Shown piece after piece: positions 11,803-24,435 of a DNA stretch of 64,000 bases; the stretch's first letter is position 1, and each line of letters begins with the position of its first letter. The DNA lies in contig SIJG01000017.1 in assembly GCA_023374025.1 (NCBI GenBank), positions 1,379,671-1,443,670 on the forward strand, read 5' to 3'. The notes below the pieces were generated by a model. The model worked only from the letters and a program-made list of their open reading frames with translations, was not told where the DNA came from and did not search any database. Made by a program: the position numbers and the translations under genes. The stretch comes from Heterodera schachtii (lineage: Eukaryota > Nematoda > Chromadorea > Rhabditida > Heteroderidae).

Positions 11803-14179
11803 TTAAACTTGCGTCTGCAGCGTCCCATCCTCAAAAACGATATTACTTCCCCCGGAAGTGGCGAATAGCCGTTCGACACGCTTCCTTTTCCTTCAAATAG
11901 TGCATTATAAAATTGTAATTTATGTTACATCGAAAATGCTGATAAAACTCACTCCATTTCGGTGCTGGGCCCAATGTGTGTTGTTTTGGAATAGTACGAA
12001 CGACGTTCGCTGGTGCCCCGTTGTGAAAGCGGACCGCCAATTTGTTGTTGGTACTGAAGGGTAACCGCGTCCACCGCCGCTTCCTCCGCCTTATGTTGCT
12101 GCTCTTCGTGCTCCGATATTCGCGACCTTTGCTGGTGTTGTCGCATCGGAGTTTGTTTCATGGCTAAATTAAATGGAAAATTTATTGAAGTTTAATAATC
12201 ATTTAAGCTTAAAAACAAACAACAATTAATTTAAATAAAAAGAATCGGGAGGGTTTGAGTTTTTAACGAAAGGGTCAAAAACGAATAAGCACAAAACACA
12301 AGCACTGTAAGCACACATTTAAATGCAAAGAGTCCAAATTGATAAAACAACTCAAAAATTGCTATATTTTAAAATTTGGACCGTTTAAATTTCTAAAAAT
12401 GGACGCGGTATGAAACAGTGCATGCCTTTGTACCTACCGATGTAGGAATGGACAAAGGAGCGAAACTTTGAGGATGGATGCCTAACTGACGGAATGTTGT
12501 CCACTGAAATGCAATTAGAAAGCAGGTCATTAAAGAAAGAATTTGGGAAAGGTTTTTAAATGAAAAGAGCATGGGAAAGGGCTAATTTTGAAGACAGGGA
12601 AATGGCAGTTTATTGTCCGTTGGACGCCAAACTGTCCGATTTGTTAAAAATCACAGACCTGCCGACTGTGAAATTCGCCGGAACACAATGGTTGAGACAA
12701 ATGTTTGGAAACGCAACGCATAGAAGCCCGGATTTGTAACGGAAATACTTTCCTAAAATTTTGGAAAGATAATCTCTGGATTTATAATAATATTAAAAAA
12801 CAAACCCCGTCGTGCAGTACGCTCTTCCATGTGTGTTCAATCTTTTTAAAAAGCCGGTAGCTCTGCAGAATGTCGATTATTCCCAAGTAGAGAATCAGCC
12901 GCTCGCCCTTGGCACTTCGTGCCGGCACTTCCCCCTCGCCGAAGCCCAAGGGTTGCAAGTGTTCAGAACTGCTTGCTGGACATCGGCTGCTCAAAATCGG
13001 ACTCGTCCTCATCAACATTGTGCACACCCATCAACAGACTGTAGTCCATGATTTTGAAACTCTCCAGCACCTAAAAATGAATAACAAAACAATAAATAAA
13101 TTTGACTAACCAAACAGTCCCTTTTTATCACATCCAATAGCGCATCAAAGACTTGAGAATCCAACCTGTGGAAAAACAAAATAACAGCGAATGGAAATTG
13201 GCAAGCAAATTGCTCACATTATTCCGTTCGGAAATTCCTGGTTAAAATCCAAATCCTTCAGCGTCGGTGTTCCCTTCGCGCGTTCATTTTCCGACGCAAA
13301 TCGCTTGTAAGTCGACCCTTTCAGGTCGAATTTGTGATGCATTTGAACAGATTGAGGCAGCAAATTGTTCATCACCAACAATCGAATGTTCTTGCCAAGA
13401 CTCTGAATATTTGGTAGTTCAGCGGAATTTCACTCAATGTAAATTACAAATCAAAAATGGAAATCCTCTATGATCAGAATTTATTTTAATATAATTCCCA
13501 ATAATTAATTAAATTAATTTACCTGATAGCAAAAAAGACCAAAAAATTTTGGCAATAATGTTCTGGGGTTCTGATGAAGATTCATGTAATAACCGGGCAG
13601 CAATTTGCGGAGGAATTCCGCTTCTTTGTGCTGAATTGTTTTTATGATGAATTTGTCGTCCATTGACACGTAAAAAATAGAGCCACTGGCGCCCGGGTTG
13701 CTCAATTCCCTCAATGGTTGGGTGCACAAAGATCTCTGTTTATGGAAATTCAAATTATTCAATTTCGCAACAAATTGTAAGAATAGTATATTACGAGAAA
13801 GTCCGCCGGCTTTATGTTGAATAACTCCCGAAAGTAACGAAATGCAATTGGCGCATAAGTTTTGAAGCGAAAATCCCCATAAACATGCGACGGCGATATT
13901 TGAGAGCCATCACTTAAATTGAAAATTCGAAATCTCTTTGCCTTAAGGCCTTTTCAACTTTAAAAAGTTCAAAAATTACGTAGGAAAGGGCACAGAATCG
14001 ATCACTTCGAAGTCCTGCACCAAAATGTCGCGCTTTGGCTTTCCAGCCAATGACCCAATTGAGTTGGCAATTCCCAGCTGTATCGCGCCCATCAAAGCAT
14101 TCGTAGGCACTTTTTTATAACTGACTTCCCCCTGCTTGTCAATCCGCCTGTGCCCAATTTTACCAGCAACTCCATCCAT
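11803..14179 (-). CDS. ppk-1-like: type I phosphatidylinositol-4-phosphate 5-kinase
   Basis: Makes PI(4,5)P2 from PI4P at membranes. From the ATG (14179): [18 protein letters not shown], then [44 protein letters not shown], the glycine-loop region [10 protein letters not shown], the catalytic lysine in [34 protein letters not shown], the DLKGSTYKR motif, [15 protein letters not shown] and the specificity region [20 protein letters not shown]-terminal exon has [11 protein letters not shown], and the last exon ends LQTQV at 11803. Between EQPMS and [10 protein letters not shown] the frame changes near 12960-12975. A 49-nt GC-AG intron (GCAAGC ... GGGGGAAG) would restore it; a one-base error is the alternative. 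Probably transcribed away from SUV3 from a shared 326-bp spacer. Confidence 0.9.
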
Positions 14180-14505
14180 TTTCAAGCGAAATTTACCTAA
14201 GAATAAACGTAATAAAAATTAGTTTTGCAGAAATTAATAATTCGATGAATCATAAAAGAAAGCACTCGAATTGATAAAAGACGGAAGGAAAAAACGGAAC
14301 GGAAACGGCGAATGCGAATGACCAATTTGACGAAAAAATAAAACGCCAAAAGAATATGAATAAAATTTAAATTGATTACAACTTCATTTATCATATGATT
14401 ATCACTCCGGACCCGAAATTTATCGAAAAACCAGTGAAAATCTCTTTTGCGGCTCACTTTTTTTACATAAAATTCGAAATAAATTAATTCAAAATTCGTT
14501 TATTG
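14180..14505. promoter_or_regulatory. short divergent promoter region, PIP5K / SUV3
   Basis: 326 bp between two start codons pointing away from each other. AT-rich, with a minus-strand 3' splice site just upstream of the PIP5K ATG (near 14197), so part may be 5' UTR or intron. A shared bidirectional promoter is inferred from geometry only. Confidence 0.4.
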
Positions 14506-17500
14506 ATGTTTTCTCGCACTAATGCCAAATTGTCCTGCTTCTTATTATGCGGACATCATTCTTATCATCAAAATTATTGCCGTGCCTTCTCCCGAACTGA
14601 ACGACCAGTAATCCTGTCAATTTTCACATGCATTTGCGCATTAAAAACATTTCTAGAGACAACGAAGGCGACAAAGCGTGGGAGACCGTTTCGGAAAGCC
14701 TGAAATATCGAAATTACCATTGGAAGACATTTTGGTGCCGCAACGTGTCCCAATGGAGCGATACACTGAAATTGAGGTAATTATCAGAGTTATAGCCTTG
14801 GTTCCTTCCTTAATGACTTTGTAGTTTGAAGGCGTTCAAGCGAAACTTTCGCGCCAATTTATCTCAACAACACTTGAACAATTTGCACAACAAAAGCATA
14901 TCAGGGAGCTTGCTGAAGAGCAAAACATCACAGGGCGTCTCTTCGACAAGGCTTTTCAGAGCTTCAGGTCGAAATTGAATTGACCTTTTATTCAAATGTA
15001 AATTTTCCAAAAATTGAAAGTTTTTGTTTAGGTTGCTTTGTTGCTCAGAGAATGCGAGTCCACAAAGTATGGAGCCGACTTTGAGGATTACTTTCAGCGA
15101 CATAAAAAACCAGGGTAATTTGGGCCTAATTTGTTTTCCCATCAAATAAGTTTGTTTTGTTTTTTCTTTATCATAGAACAGAGCGTCGATTCGTTGTACC
15201 CTTTCTTCGTAAAACATGCTCGTTGTGTGTTCCCCCATTTGGAGTGTCTCAGAGAGCTTCAAGTCATTTCTGATCTTACTCAGCCGCACAATTGGTACCC
15301 TCTTGCTCGAGAAATCAACAGAAAGATCATTTTTCATGCAGGTGTTTATAAATATGCATTACTTTTGAAATTTTTTATTTTTAAAGGACCAACAAATAGT
15401 GGCAAAACTTACGAGGCATTGGAATATTTCAAAAAGGCCAAATCCGCTTTGTATTGTGGGCCATTGCGTTTGTTGGCATACGAAGTGTATATGAAGATGA
15501 ACGAAGCAGGCAAAACAAACGTAGTAAAAGGAATTGAAAAACGATGTTTTATATTCTATAGGAATTCCTTGTGACATGATTACGGGTGAAAATCGTCTCT
15601 TTGCCGTTGATTCGGACAACCCATCCGCCCACACTTCAGCAACCATCGAAATAATGTCCCCAGAGCATAGAATTGAACTTTGTGTCATCGACGAGATCCA
15701 AATGCTCAGAGACCCACAAAGAGGTGCTGCTTGGACAAGAGCACTGATGGGAGCGCCTGCGGATGAGGTAAGAAATTGGGGCGTGATCGTTTTTAAAAAC
15801 TTTTTTCCTTTGCGATTTATCGGGTTTAATCAATTTTTTAAAAATTTATTTACAGTAAGAATAGGTAAATTTCTTTCAAAAATTTTCGAAGTTTTAGTTC
15901 AAATACTTAAAAAAGACGATTTCCTTTTCTGCATAGCTTTTTAAAGAAAAAACATAGAAACAATATTATTTCTAGAGACCGAAATTTCATTTATTTATTT
16001 TTTGCTTATTTTAAAAGAAAAACTATCCTTCATTTTTTAATCTAAAAAATGATTTTTTAAATTATTTAGTTATATTATACATTAATTAAAATTTACTGGT
16101 TTTTGTGTGGAAACTGCCCGGCAATTGAAAAACTCGTTTGACTGGCTTGTAGAAGCCGGGCCCGAGACTGGTAGAAAACAGCAGCATACATTCACAAGGG
16201 GTGTCTCAACCCAAGGGCCATACGACGGACGATTGGGACAGGGCGGGTGTCTCGGGACCGATTTTTCATACGAAGGTCCAAATTTTTCTCCGGCGACGAC
16301 CTTTTTTTTTTTTTTTTGCTATTCAGACCATTTTTTCTGCCGACTTTTTTTGCTTTTCAAAAACCTTTTTTTAGGCGCGTTTTTTCCAAAAAATTTTTGG
16401 GAACAGGTGGGCCGGCGGTGCCGATAGGCGCCGCCGAAATTTTTTTTTGAATTTTGTATGAATTTCGCTAAGAAAATTGTGCAAGTTTTTAATTTTCCTC
16501 CTTCGTTAACGACCCCCCCCCCTCCACGACGGCCCCTCCTTTTACAGCCGCCCCCCTTACGACGAACGAGGGGGGGGGTGTCCGAGGCCTCTTACGACGA
16601 GGGGGGGGGTGTGTCGAGACACCCCTTGTGCATGTATGAACAGCAGTTCCCGGGTCCGGGTTTATATATTTTCGGTTTTCTCCAAGACTATACCCATCGT
16701 CGTTTCCATAGGAAAATGCTTGTTTTATTTTCAGATTCATCTTTGTGGTGAAGAATCCGCTTATGATATCGTCTGTCGTTTGCTGGACCCGATTGGCGAA
16801 CACGTTGACCTTCGTCGATATGAACGCAAGGGCAAATTGGTCGTGATCGTAACCCACGGACTTCGTGATCTAAGTTCAACAAAGGTCGTAATATTTTTTC
16901 ATTATGTTATTTAATTCAAAATAATCCATTTATGTTTAGGATGGTGATTGTGTGATACATTTTTCGAAAAAAGGCATTCTCGAAATGGCACGCCGATTGA
17001 AATTTGAATACAAAAAGGAATGTGCTATTGTATTTGGAGATTTGCCCCCCGAGGTTAAGCGAGAACAGGTCAAACGGTTCAACGACCAGAACGACCCGTG
17101 CAAAATTCTGCTTGCAACCGATGCAATTGGAATGGGAATGAATTTAAACATCAAAAGGTCCGCTTTTCTTTTTAAATTGCGTGTGTCAATTAATCTATGA
17201 TATATTTCAGAGTGATTTTCACAACACTGAAAAGTCGTGATGGCTCTTTGCTCCCCGCGTATTTCGTAAAACAAATTGCCGGCAGAGCTGGCAGATACGC
17301 TTCAGCATATTGCACCGGCGAAGCGATGGCGTTGGATGATGCTGATGCTGGACTGCTCGAGAAACTGATGAATGAACCAATTGATTCCATTGACCAGGCC
17401 GGCATTTTGCCTTCATTTGACCAAATTGAGGTGAGTCCACGCTCTCATTCATTCTTTTAAGAATCCTTTCAAATCCTCTGAAGATGTTTTCCTTTCACTT

Positions 17501-18175
17501 GCCCCAATATTCGCTGACTCAACTGCTCGACATATTCGTTTCAATTTGCACAGTTAGCGAAAAGTACTTTCTGTGTTTGAATGACTCAATTAAACAAATT
17601 GCGCAACTCATTGAACACATCCAACTTTCACTTCGGGTTCTCTTCTCATATTACAATATTATGACTTTATCAGCAATTAAGGAACGTTACATCTTCTGTC
17701 TCACCCCAATCCCTTCCGGTGCTCACCCCTTTCTTAACTCGGCTTTTATCAAAATGGTCCGACGTTATTCTGAGGGCAATGCAATAACTTTCGCATGGAT
17801 CCGTCCTTTGGTTTTGCCTGAGTTGCGAATTGTCGACAGAGTCGACGCGGTCAATCGGCTTGTCGACGTTTACGACTTTATGGGCGCGTACCTTTGGCTT
17901 AGCTATCGTTTTGAGGTAACACTTTATTTGCAGAGAATCAATCTTTACAATGTTTTCTCAATATTTAGGAACATTTTTCCGACCGAGACAAAGTCCGCGA
18001 GTTGCAACGAGAATGTGTGGGATTTATTCAGAAAAGCATGGACAAAATGTTATCTGAGTATGGAGAGGAGGAGGCAAAGGGAGCGCCGCGCAAGGGAAAA
18101 AAGGAGGGAAAACAGCGATTCGGAGTACGAATTGAGGGCGATGGGACTGCACAGGAACAGCTCGAAAAAGCATGA
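14506..18175 (+). CDS. SUPV3L1-like: mitochondrial ATP-dependent RNA helicase SUV3
   Basis: Ski2-like DExH helicase of the mitochondrial degradosome. The N-terminus ([14 protein letters not shown]...) is basic and hydroxylated, consistent with a matrix-targeting peptide. Motifs in order: [18 protein letters not shown], Walker [37 protein letters not shown], the DEIQ box in [57 protein letters not shown] and QIAGRAGRY, then the SUV3 C-terminal domain ([17 protein letters not shown]). The intron after NEA uses a GC donor (15510). The intron at 15768-16734 holds a 454-bp transposon. Near the end two frames look coding: one ends at 18175 (QEQLEKA), the other continues to 18317 through an intron (QKEGLQEQFNAL), so the C-terminus is unsettled. 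RWDD1 follows closely. Confidence 0.9.
16185..16638. mobile_element. 454-bp hAT-type MITE in a SUV3 intron
   Basis: Terminal inverted repeats of 26 bp with two mismatches (start CATACATTCACAAGGGG, end CCCCTTGTGCATGTATG). It is flanked by a perfect 8-bp duplication AACAGCAG at 16177-16184 and 16639-16646, the size typical of hAT transposases. The interior is T- and G/C-run rich, carries a GC hairpin at 16414-16435 and has no transposase. Confidence 0.8.
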
Positions 18176-18461
18176 CGACACTGTTTCCAAAGTGGTAATA
18201 AGCACATACTTAAAAATGGAATCATTTTATTACGGTTTACAGCAGAAGGAAGGCCTCCAGGAACAGTTCAACGCGCTAATTTCAAAAATGCGGAAACAAC
18301 GAAAGCAAGTCAAATGAAGGGTTCTTCTGCTTACCACTCATTAAATGTTATCTCATTGATAAATTGTTTTGTTTGAAAACCTTTTTCATAAATAATCGTC
18401 GATTACGATTAAATGCTTCGCATTTCTGATTGCTTTTACCGCTCATTCCTTTTTTCAAAGC

Positions 18462-19539
18462 ATGGGATCGTCCAATGAGGAGCAGCAGCTTCAGGAAATT
18501 GAGGCTTTGGAGGTGTAGCTGTTTTTTATAATATGATAACTTTGTCTAAAATATTTAAATATTGTTTAGTCAATGTACTCCAACGAACTGAGGGTTTTGT
18601 GCCGGGACTTTCCGAATATCAGTGTCGAGTTGGATGTCCGCCCCGATTTGGTTTGCTCGTTCAATGGTAACTAATTTGTTAGTATTTTCTGATTAAGGAC
18701 GAATTCGCTGAACTCTTCGGCAAGAGTGTCATTTCTCTGCGCGCAACTTTTCCCTCGGACTATCCGAATTGTTTCCCTGTCATCGAATTGCCAGATTTTG
18801 ATAGGGACGACGATGAAAACACAACACTTCAGAAGACTCAGTTTTGGGATGAATGTGAACGGAGAGTGAGGCCGGAATTGGACAAAGTGATGGAGGATTG
18901 TGTTGGGATGCCTATGCTTTTCACATTGCTCGGCGCTTTGCAGGTTCAAAAACTACATTATAAATAAACAATCCAAGAAAAAACAGGAGTTCTTTGTCCA
19001 AATGGCAGATGATTACCTTAAAAACCGTGATGAATTGGAGAGGATAAAAGCGGATAAAATTGAACGCGAGGAGCGGGCCAAATTCGAAGGTGATTGTTTA
19101 ACCAAAGCGAGTAGGACAGATAATTTTATAATCCATTTAGGGACACGAGTGACGGTCGAATCATTCAAAAAATGGAACGATGCCTTTTTGAAGTCTGTCA
19201 GAGTGCCACAGGAAAAAACAAAAGTTTAAAATGTTGAATTTTTAATATACCTAATCATCACTTTTCACCTACAGGACAATCAGACGACAAAGAGAATGAC
19301 CGGAAAACAACTGTTCCTTTCGGACAAATCACTTAACATTTCCGATTTGCAATTTATTGGAAATGCCAAGGACGAAAATGCAGTTGAAATTGACCAGTCT
19401 CTTTTTGAGGTTAGGAAATCAGTGATTAGCAATCATTGAAAGCTGTTCAAATTTACTAAAGGGCGACATCGATTTCGACGACGATGATGAGGATTACAAC
19501 CCCGAGGCTGATGTTGGATCAGAAGATGAAAGCAAATAA
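18462..19539 (+). CDS. RWDD1-like: RWD-domain protein RWDD1/Gir2
   Basis: Begins [20 protein letters not shown], the start of an RWD domain, with the family's YPNCFP turn ([15 protein letters not shown]). A charged helix follows ([18 protein letters not shown]), then [28 protein letters not shown] and an acidic tail [18 protein letters not shown]. This order is that of RWDD1/Gir2, which binds DRG-family GTPases (DRG2/DFRP2) and Gcn1 on ribosomes. Exons begin at 18462, 18570 and about 18710. A 3' splice site lies immediately before the ATG, and the gene starts 145-290 bp after SUV3, so the pair could be an operon with spliced-leader addition. The stop codon overlaps an AATAAA (19535-19540). 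Confidence 0.85.
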
Positions 19540-19869
19540 AGTTTCACATTATTTATTTCTGACAAATTGTTATTTTCGGGATCGCTAATGAATACGGCAC
19601 CATTTGTAGAAATGGATGTCACATTCGTGATCAGCTCCCCCGTAAACCCAAGAGTACTACTCCGAATTGCGTAAAAACTATTTTATTTTATTTTTTATGG
19701 GACTAATAAAATACAGGATTACCGGATTTGAGGCTGACCCTAGTCATGATTTCGGACTTTTTGACATTATCAGGCTGTCAAAAATATGCACGAAAAATGA
19801 CCAAAATATGTGCATAAATATGCTAATAAACACACCGTTTCAATTTTGGCCTCCCAGTTCCAAAAAGAT

Positions 19870-19943
19870 TTGCATGTGTGGCGAAGTGGTTTTTGTAACA
19901 TAGTAAAGGGACAGAGGGTGGTGGTTCGAGTCCGTTGTGCAAC
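19870..19943 (+). tRNA. degenerate tRNA-like sequence inside the hAT-like element
   Basis: The A-box-like TGGCGAAGTGG and the perfect B box GGTTCGAGTCC have tRNA spacing. A 7-bp acceptor-type stem forms between 19870-19876 (TTGCATG) and 19936-19942 (TGTGCAA), with two wobbles. The T-stem relies on wobble pairs and the anticodon arm is not convincing, so this is a tRNA relic or tRNA-derived SINE head rather than a working tRNA. Confidence 0.4.
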
Positions 19944-20715
19944 ATGAATATTTTTATTTATTTTTGTCCAAAATTTAAAAATATGACGATTTTTGGGAAT
20001 TATTTTTGAGGGTTTTTGCAAACCAAATTGGGCAATCTTGGTATCATTCGAAAGCTCTTGATGGGGAGAAGCTTTTTCTAAGCAAATGTTAAGCGATTTG
20101 ATGAAATTGAAAAAAGATATGGGTGTTCTAAAATTGTAACTTTTGATCTAGCGCATAAACAAAAATACTTTTTGCATTAATCGATGCAGAATATTTTTCT
20201 CTATCGGTATGCAAAATTTGAAGAAGATTTAACATCCTGAAAAAAAGTTAAACATCACGAAGTGGATTCGGTTTTTCTCTATTAACAGAGATAAAGAAAT
20301 AGTACGCCAAAAAGAGAGATGTTTTTTTTCTCTGCACTCTCTCTTTATTGGTACACATCTCGTTTTCTGAAACGGTGTGTAAAGTCTTGAAATAGGTATG
20401 CACAAAAGCGCAAAATATGCACCAAATAAGCACAAAAAAAAGTTGAAAATATGGATGCAAAATAAGTTTAAAAATTTATTCCTCATAAATTTTATCGGTG
20501 GTTTTGCAATTTCAAATCAAAATTTCTCAAGTTTGACGAAAAATGGCAAAATATGCAAAAAAAAAAAAAAAAAAAAAATCTGAAAATATGTTCAAAAATG
20601 GCAAAATATGCAGAAAAACCCAAAATATGCAAATAAAAGTCCCGACTTTCATTCGCAATTACCAAAAAGAAAGTGTTTTCCTACTAATTAAATTTGCATA
20701 TTTTTGACCGCCCTG

Positions 20716-21742
20716 GGGCCTATTTCAATTCCCATCGTATCTCAGATAAGACGTCGTATCGTGTAAAATTTTGTTTCAATTTCCATCATTTCACGACGTC
20801 TCATCGTATTTACGATCATCTTTTATAAGATGGGAGAAAAATCGTAAATACGACAAAAAATCGTGAATATGATGCAATTCTGTTTCAATTCAAATTGCAT
20901 GATGTGATGTCAAAATCGCGTATCCGACATCATGAAAGTTAAAACCAAATTGTTTAATAATATAAAATTGATTAAATTAAATGGAAATTATTATTTTTAA
21001 ATATTAATGAATAATTATTTTTTAAGTTTAATAAAGAATACACTATAGGTGTCCAATATATAAAGCCACCCTAAAACTTGCTAGTTCTAAAAATTTGCAT
21101 AAACATCAAAAATGGAACAATTTACTTATATAAATAGCAAATCGAAATAATGGTCTCCAAAATTTATGACATAATTCACAAAGTTGATGTAAATGACTTT
21201 TTTTGATCAGTATCAAAATTTCGGTTGACACAATTAAAATGGAATAATTTAGACTAATTGTTTGCGAAAACCTTTGAGCTTCTGAAGAAATTATCAAGAA
21301 AAACACAGTAATAATAATTCACATAATTAATTATCATTTGAATTACATATCATTAGAAAGAGGAGACTTCATTCTATAAAACAAAATTTATTTTTAGAAT
21401 TTATATTTAGAATTTAAATTCTTTGTGAATTTTTTAATTTTACATGACGGGACCAAAATACATGGGTTGGACCACGGATGAATTTACACGATTTCTTCCC
21501 TTAGTTTCGTCGTATATACGATGTCGGATATACGATGGTCGGTTGTAAATTGAAACAAAATATACGACATCCGCTGTTTTTTCTATGATGTTACGACGAT
21601 CGTATATACGACATCGGGACGATGAATTGAAACAGAAATGTCCGACATCGCATGTTTTTTATTGAAACAGAATTACACGATGCGATGTCATATCGGAGAT
21701 ATGACATCACATCGGAGATACGATGGGAATTGAAATAGGCCC
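20716..21742. mobile_element. 1,027-bp Harbinger-like inverted-repeat element
   Basis: Both ends read GGGCCTATTTCAATTCCC inward, and the repeat extends through CATCGTATCTC. Sub-terminal copies of ACGATG and GTTTCAAT motifs recur in both arms. Flanking CTG triplets (20713-20715 and 21743-21745) look like a 3-bp target duplication, as in PIF/Harbinger elements. The AT-rich centre lacks coding capacity. Confidence 0.65.
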
Positions 21743-21840
21743 CTGGTCATTATTTTGCCACTGTTGACATTTTTCTGTCACTATTTAGTTAATTTATTTT
21801 GGATTTTTTGCCACTAAAAATCCTCACCCAATTTATTACT

Positions 21841-24435
21841 TCCTCAAACGCCGAGGCGACAATTGTGGAACTATGTCCGGGGGGAAGGTATTTTTATTAC
21901 TTTTTTGTTTCTGTTTTGATCGGATCAGTGACCACCTCTCCCTAGCTTACTGTTAACTTAAGAATAATAGCAAAAATTATTTGTCTGACGATTTAAATAT
22001 TCAAAGCGTGCCAAGATATCCTCCGGAAAAGCCTTTCCTTTGAGAAGTTGACCTTAGTTTCTAAAATTTTCATCTGTGGCCTTTTACTACCTCTCTTTCT
22101 CAAGTACGAAAAAAGAAAAACGAAAATTATTTCAGAAGATAAAGCCAAAGGGACCGAAAACATTGGAGGATCCGGAGAAGAAATACGCACTGAAACTGAT
22201 CGAACGAGAAAGGGTTTCGCATGACACGAGGTGAAGAAGCACTTGAGAGAAGGAGACAATGGGAGGGCCAACCGACCAAACGAACATTTGGCAAAAATAA
22301 AAATAATTCCCTTTGTCATGCCATTCTTAATGACCAAATTGACCCGTTCAATTGTTTAGGCGTTTTCGATTTGCGCTTCCGAGTGAACAGCACATTTTGG
22401 GATTGCCCGTCGGACAGCACATTTACGTCAGCGCAAAGGTCAAAGCAAAATGGAACAGCCGGGGGTTGGGCGTATCCATTGTCAAATTCGCAGAAAATTA
22501 CCCATGAAAATAATTCAGCTCAATTTCAGATTGCTGGCAAATTGGTTGTCCGTCCGTATACGCCCGTGTCAAGTGATGATGACCTGGGATTTGTGGACTT
22601 TATCATCAAAGTGACTCTTATTCGTCCGTCCCGCGCCCACTTTTACCCATTCTTTTTAGGTTTATTTCCGTGATGTTCATCCGAACTTTCCGGAAGGTGG
22701 CAAAATGTCGCAACACTTGGAGAGCATGGAAATCGGTTCGATGTTCCCTCAGACTTGTCCATTTTTCCATTTCAGGCGATCCTTTGGACTTTCATGGGCC
22801 CAGCGGACTCATTGTTTACGATGGCAACGGTCATTTTCTGATCAGACCTGACAGAATGACGTCGCCCGTCCCACGCCATTTCGACGAAATTGTACTGATC
22901 GCCGGAGGGACCGGCATAACGCCGATGTTGCAGGCAAACGAACCCGAATTATTTCTTTAATTAGCAGAGAAAAACATTTCCAGCTGATCAAAGACATTCT
23001 GAAAAATTCGCCGGAAGATTCGACTAAGATTTCACTGCTTTTTGCCAATAAAACGGAAGAGGATATTTTGTTGAGGTAACTGCTACTATATTTTTTTTTA
23101 AATAGTCAAAAATTTTAGAGATGATTTGGATAAGCTGAGTGCAAAATTTGCTGATCAGTTCTCCGTTGGGTATACGGTCGACCGCGCGCCAGGCCCAAAT
23201 TGGAAATATTCGAAGGGATTTATCAACGAGCAAATGATCCATTTGCCCACTAACAAAGTCGACACCGCCGTTTTTATGTGCGGACCGCCTCAAATGGTAA
23301 AAAAAAAGCAAAAGAATCAAATAGATCAACGTAAAAACGCAATGGCTATCAATTAAAAAATTTGTAGCGCAATTCGGTCTTTCAATTCGATATTTGTTGA
23401 ATACAATTCAAATGGACGGGCTTGTTCACTGATATTATTTCCTCTTATCAGAAAAAAGCATAAAATACGTTTATATTCTATGTAGAAATTTTTTGCTGAG
23501 GTTTAAATTTGGCTGGGGTCGAAGAAATTGGGTCGTTAATGTTGCTTTTGGCTGGGGACGCAAATGTTGGACTGAAAATGGCAGGGCACTGTTTTCCAAA
23601 AAAGTTAAAACTCTTAAATTCCCTTAAATTGTCTACACATAGTTTACCCCTCATGTTTACCAGCGCCACCAATGATTGTCCCGCGGGACGTCCATTCGCA
23701 AATTTTCTCAAAATTCCTATTTTTCAGGTCAACTTCGCCTGCTTGCCTGCCCTCGACAAGCTTGACTTTCCCGTAAAGAATCGCTATGTCTTCTGGGAAT
23801 TTTGTTGATTTGAATTTAAAGCTTTTCGTTATACAATTATTCCTTTGCCCGTTTGTTTCCATACATTTGCAAGGGATGTCTCGAGACTCCGGGAAGGGAA
23901 CAAAAATTTATCAGTTTTCTTAATCTTAACAAATTTCGTTTAATTTTTTGGCAGTAGACCAACTATAAAAATTTTGACAAATATACTCAAATTTTCAAAA
24001 AAAATTTCCATCGCCCTCAGGCGTTTTTTAAAAGTCGAAAAATTCAAGTTTCACAATAGCTAAAAACACTAAAAATAACAGCCTATTGGTATAAATTTCG
24101 TGCATATGAATCATTTTGAGTAATATAAGTGAACAAAATCGAAAATTTTCAGCAAAACCCTTATTTTCATCCACCTCAAAAAATTCCCTTCCGCATCCGA
24201 AAATTTTTTTAAAGGTTTTTTTTAAAGGAAATAGTATTTTTGTTGAAATTTTTTCTTCCTTGGTATCACCTCCCCTAAGCCAAAATCCTGATTCGTCCCT
24301 GCCGGAAGTCCTCGATCTTGAACACCACCCCTTGCGCATTTTTGGTTATCTTAGCCATTTGGTTCACAATTTATTTATAGTAAAATGGATAAATATTGGA
24401 AACCAAAATTAGAAATGGTTTTATGATCGACATCG
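21841..24435 (+). repeat. segmental duplication copy A (cytochrome b5 reductase region)
   Basis: Near-identical to 33550-35865 in the same orientation. It includes the whole reductase gene and about 600 bp of 3' flank. Copy A has about 130 bp more in intron 1 and extra sequence in the last intron. Confidence 0.85.
21873..23808 (+). CDS. CYB5R-like: NADH-cytochrome b5 reductase, copy A
   Basis: FAD enzyme passing electrons from NADH to cytochrome b5, used in lipid desaturation. The start exon MSGGK (21873-21887) is followed by [34 protein letters not shown], the FAD motif [32 protein letters not shown], the NADH-binding [14 protein letters not shown] and VFMCGPPQM. The last exon ends NRYVFWEFC (stop 23806-23808). 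The usual C-terminal Phe is replaced by WEFC. No membrane anchor is encoded by the first exon, so this would be a soluble form unless an upstream exon exists. The intron after TPMLQ has a GC donor (22934). Confidence 0.88.

Larger units (their letters stand above)
19771..21745. mobile_element. hAT-like non-autonomous element, interrupted at its right end
   Basis: The left end CAGGCTGTCAAAAATATGCA (19771) and right end TGCATATTTTTGACCGCCCTG (ending 20715) are imperfect inverted repeats with the CAGG termini usual in hAT elements. The left flank GACATTAT (19763-19770) matches 7 of 8 bases of GTCATTAT (21746-21753), which lies just beyond a second element that landed in the last three bases of this one. 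The interior has repeated AAAATATGCA words, a 20-plus A run near 20556 and a tRNA-like segment. No transposase frame. Confidence 0.65.

Noticed and set aside
17640..17690. Apparent extra segment [15 protein letters not shown] in SUV3
   Set aside because: It is a 45-nt GT-AG intron that happens to be open; removing it gives the family's SLRERYIFC.
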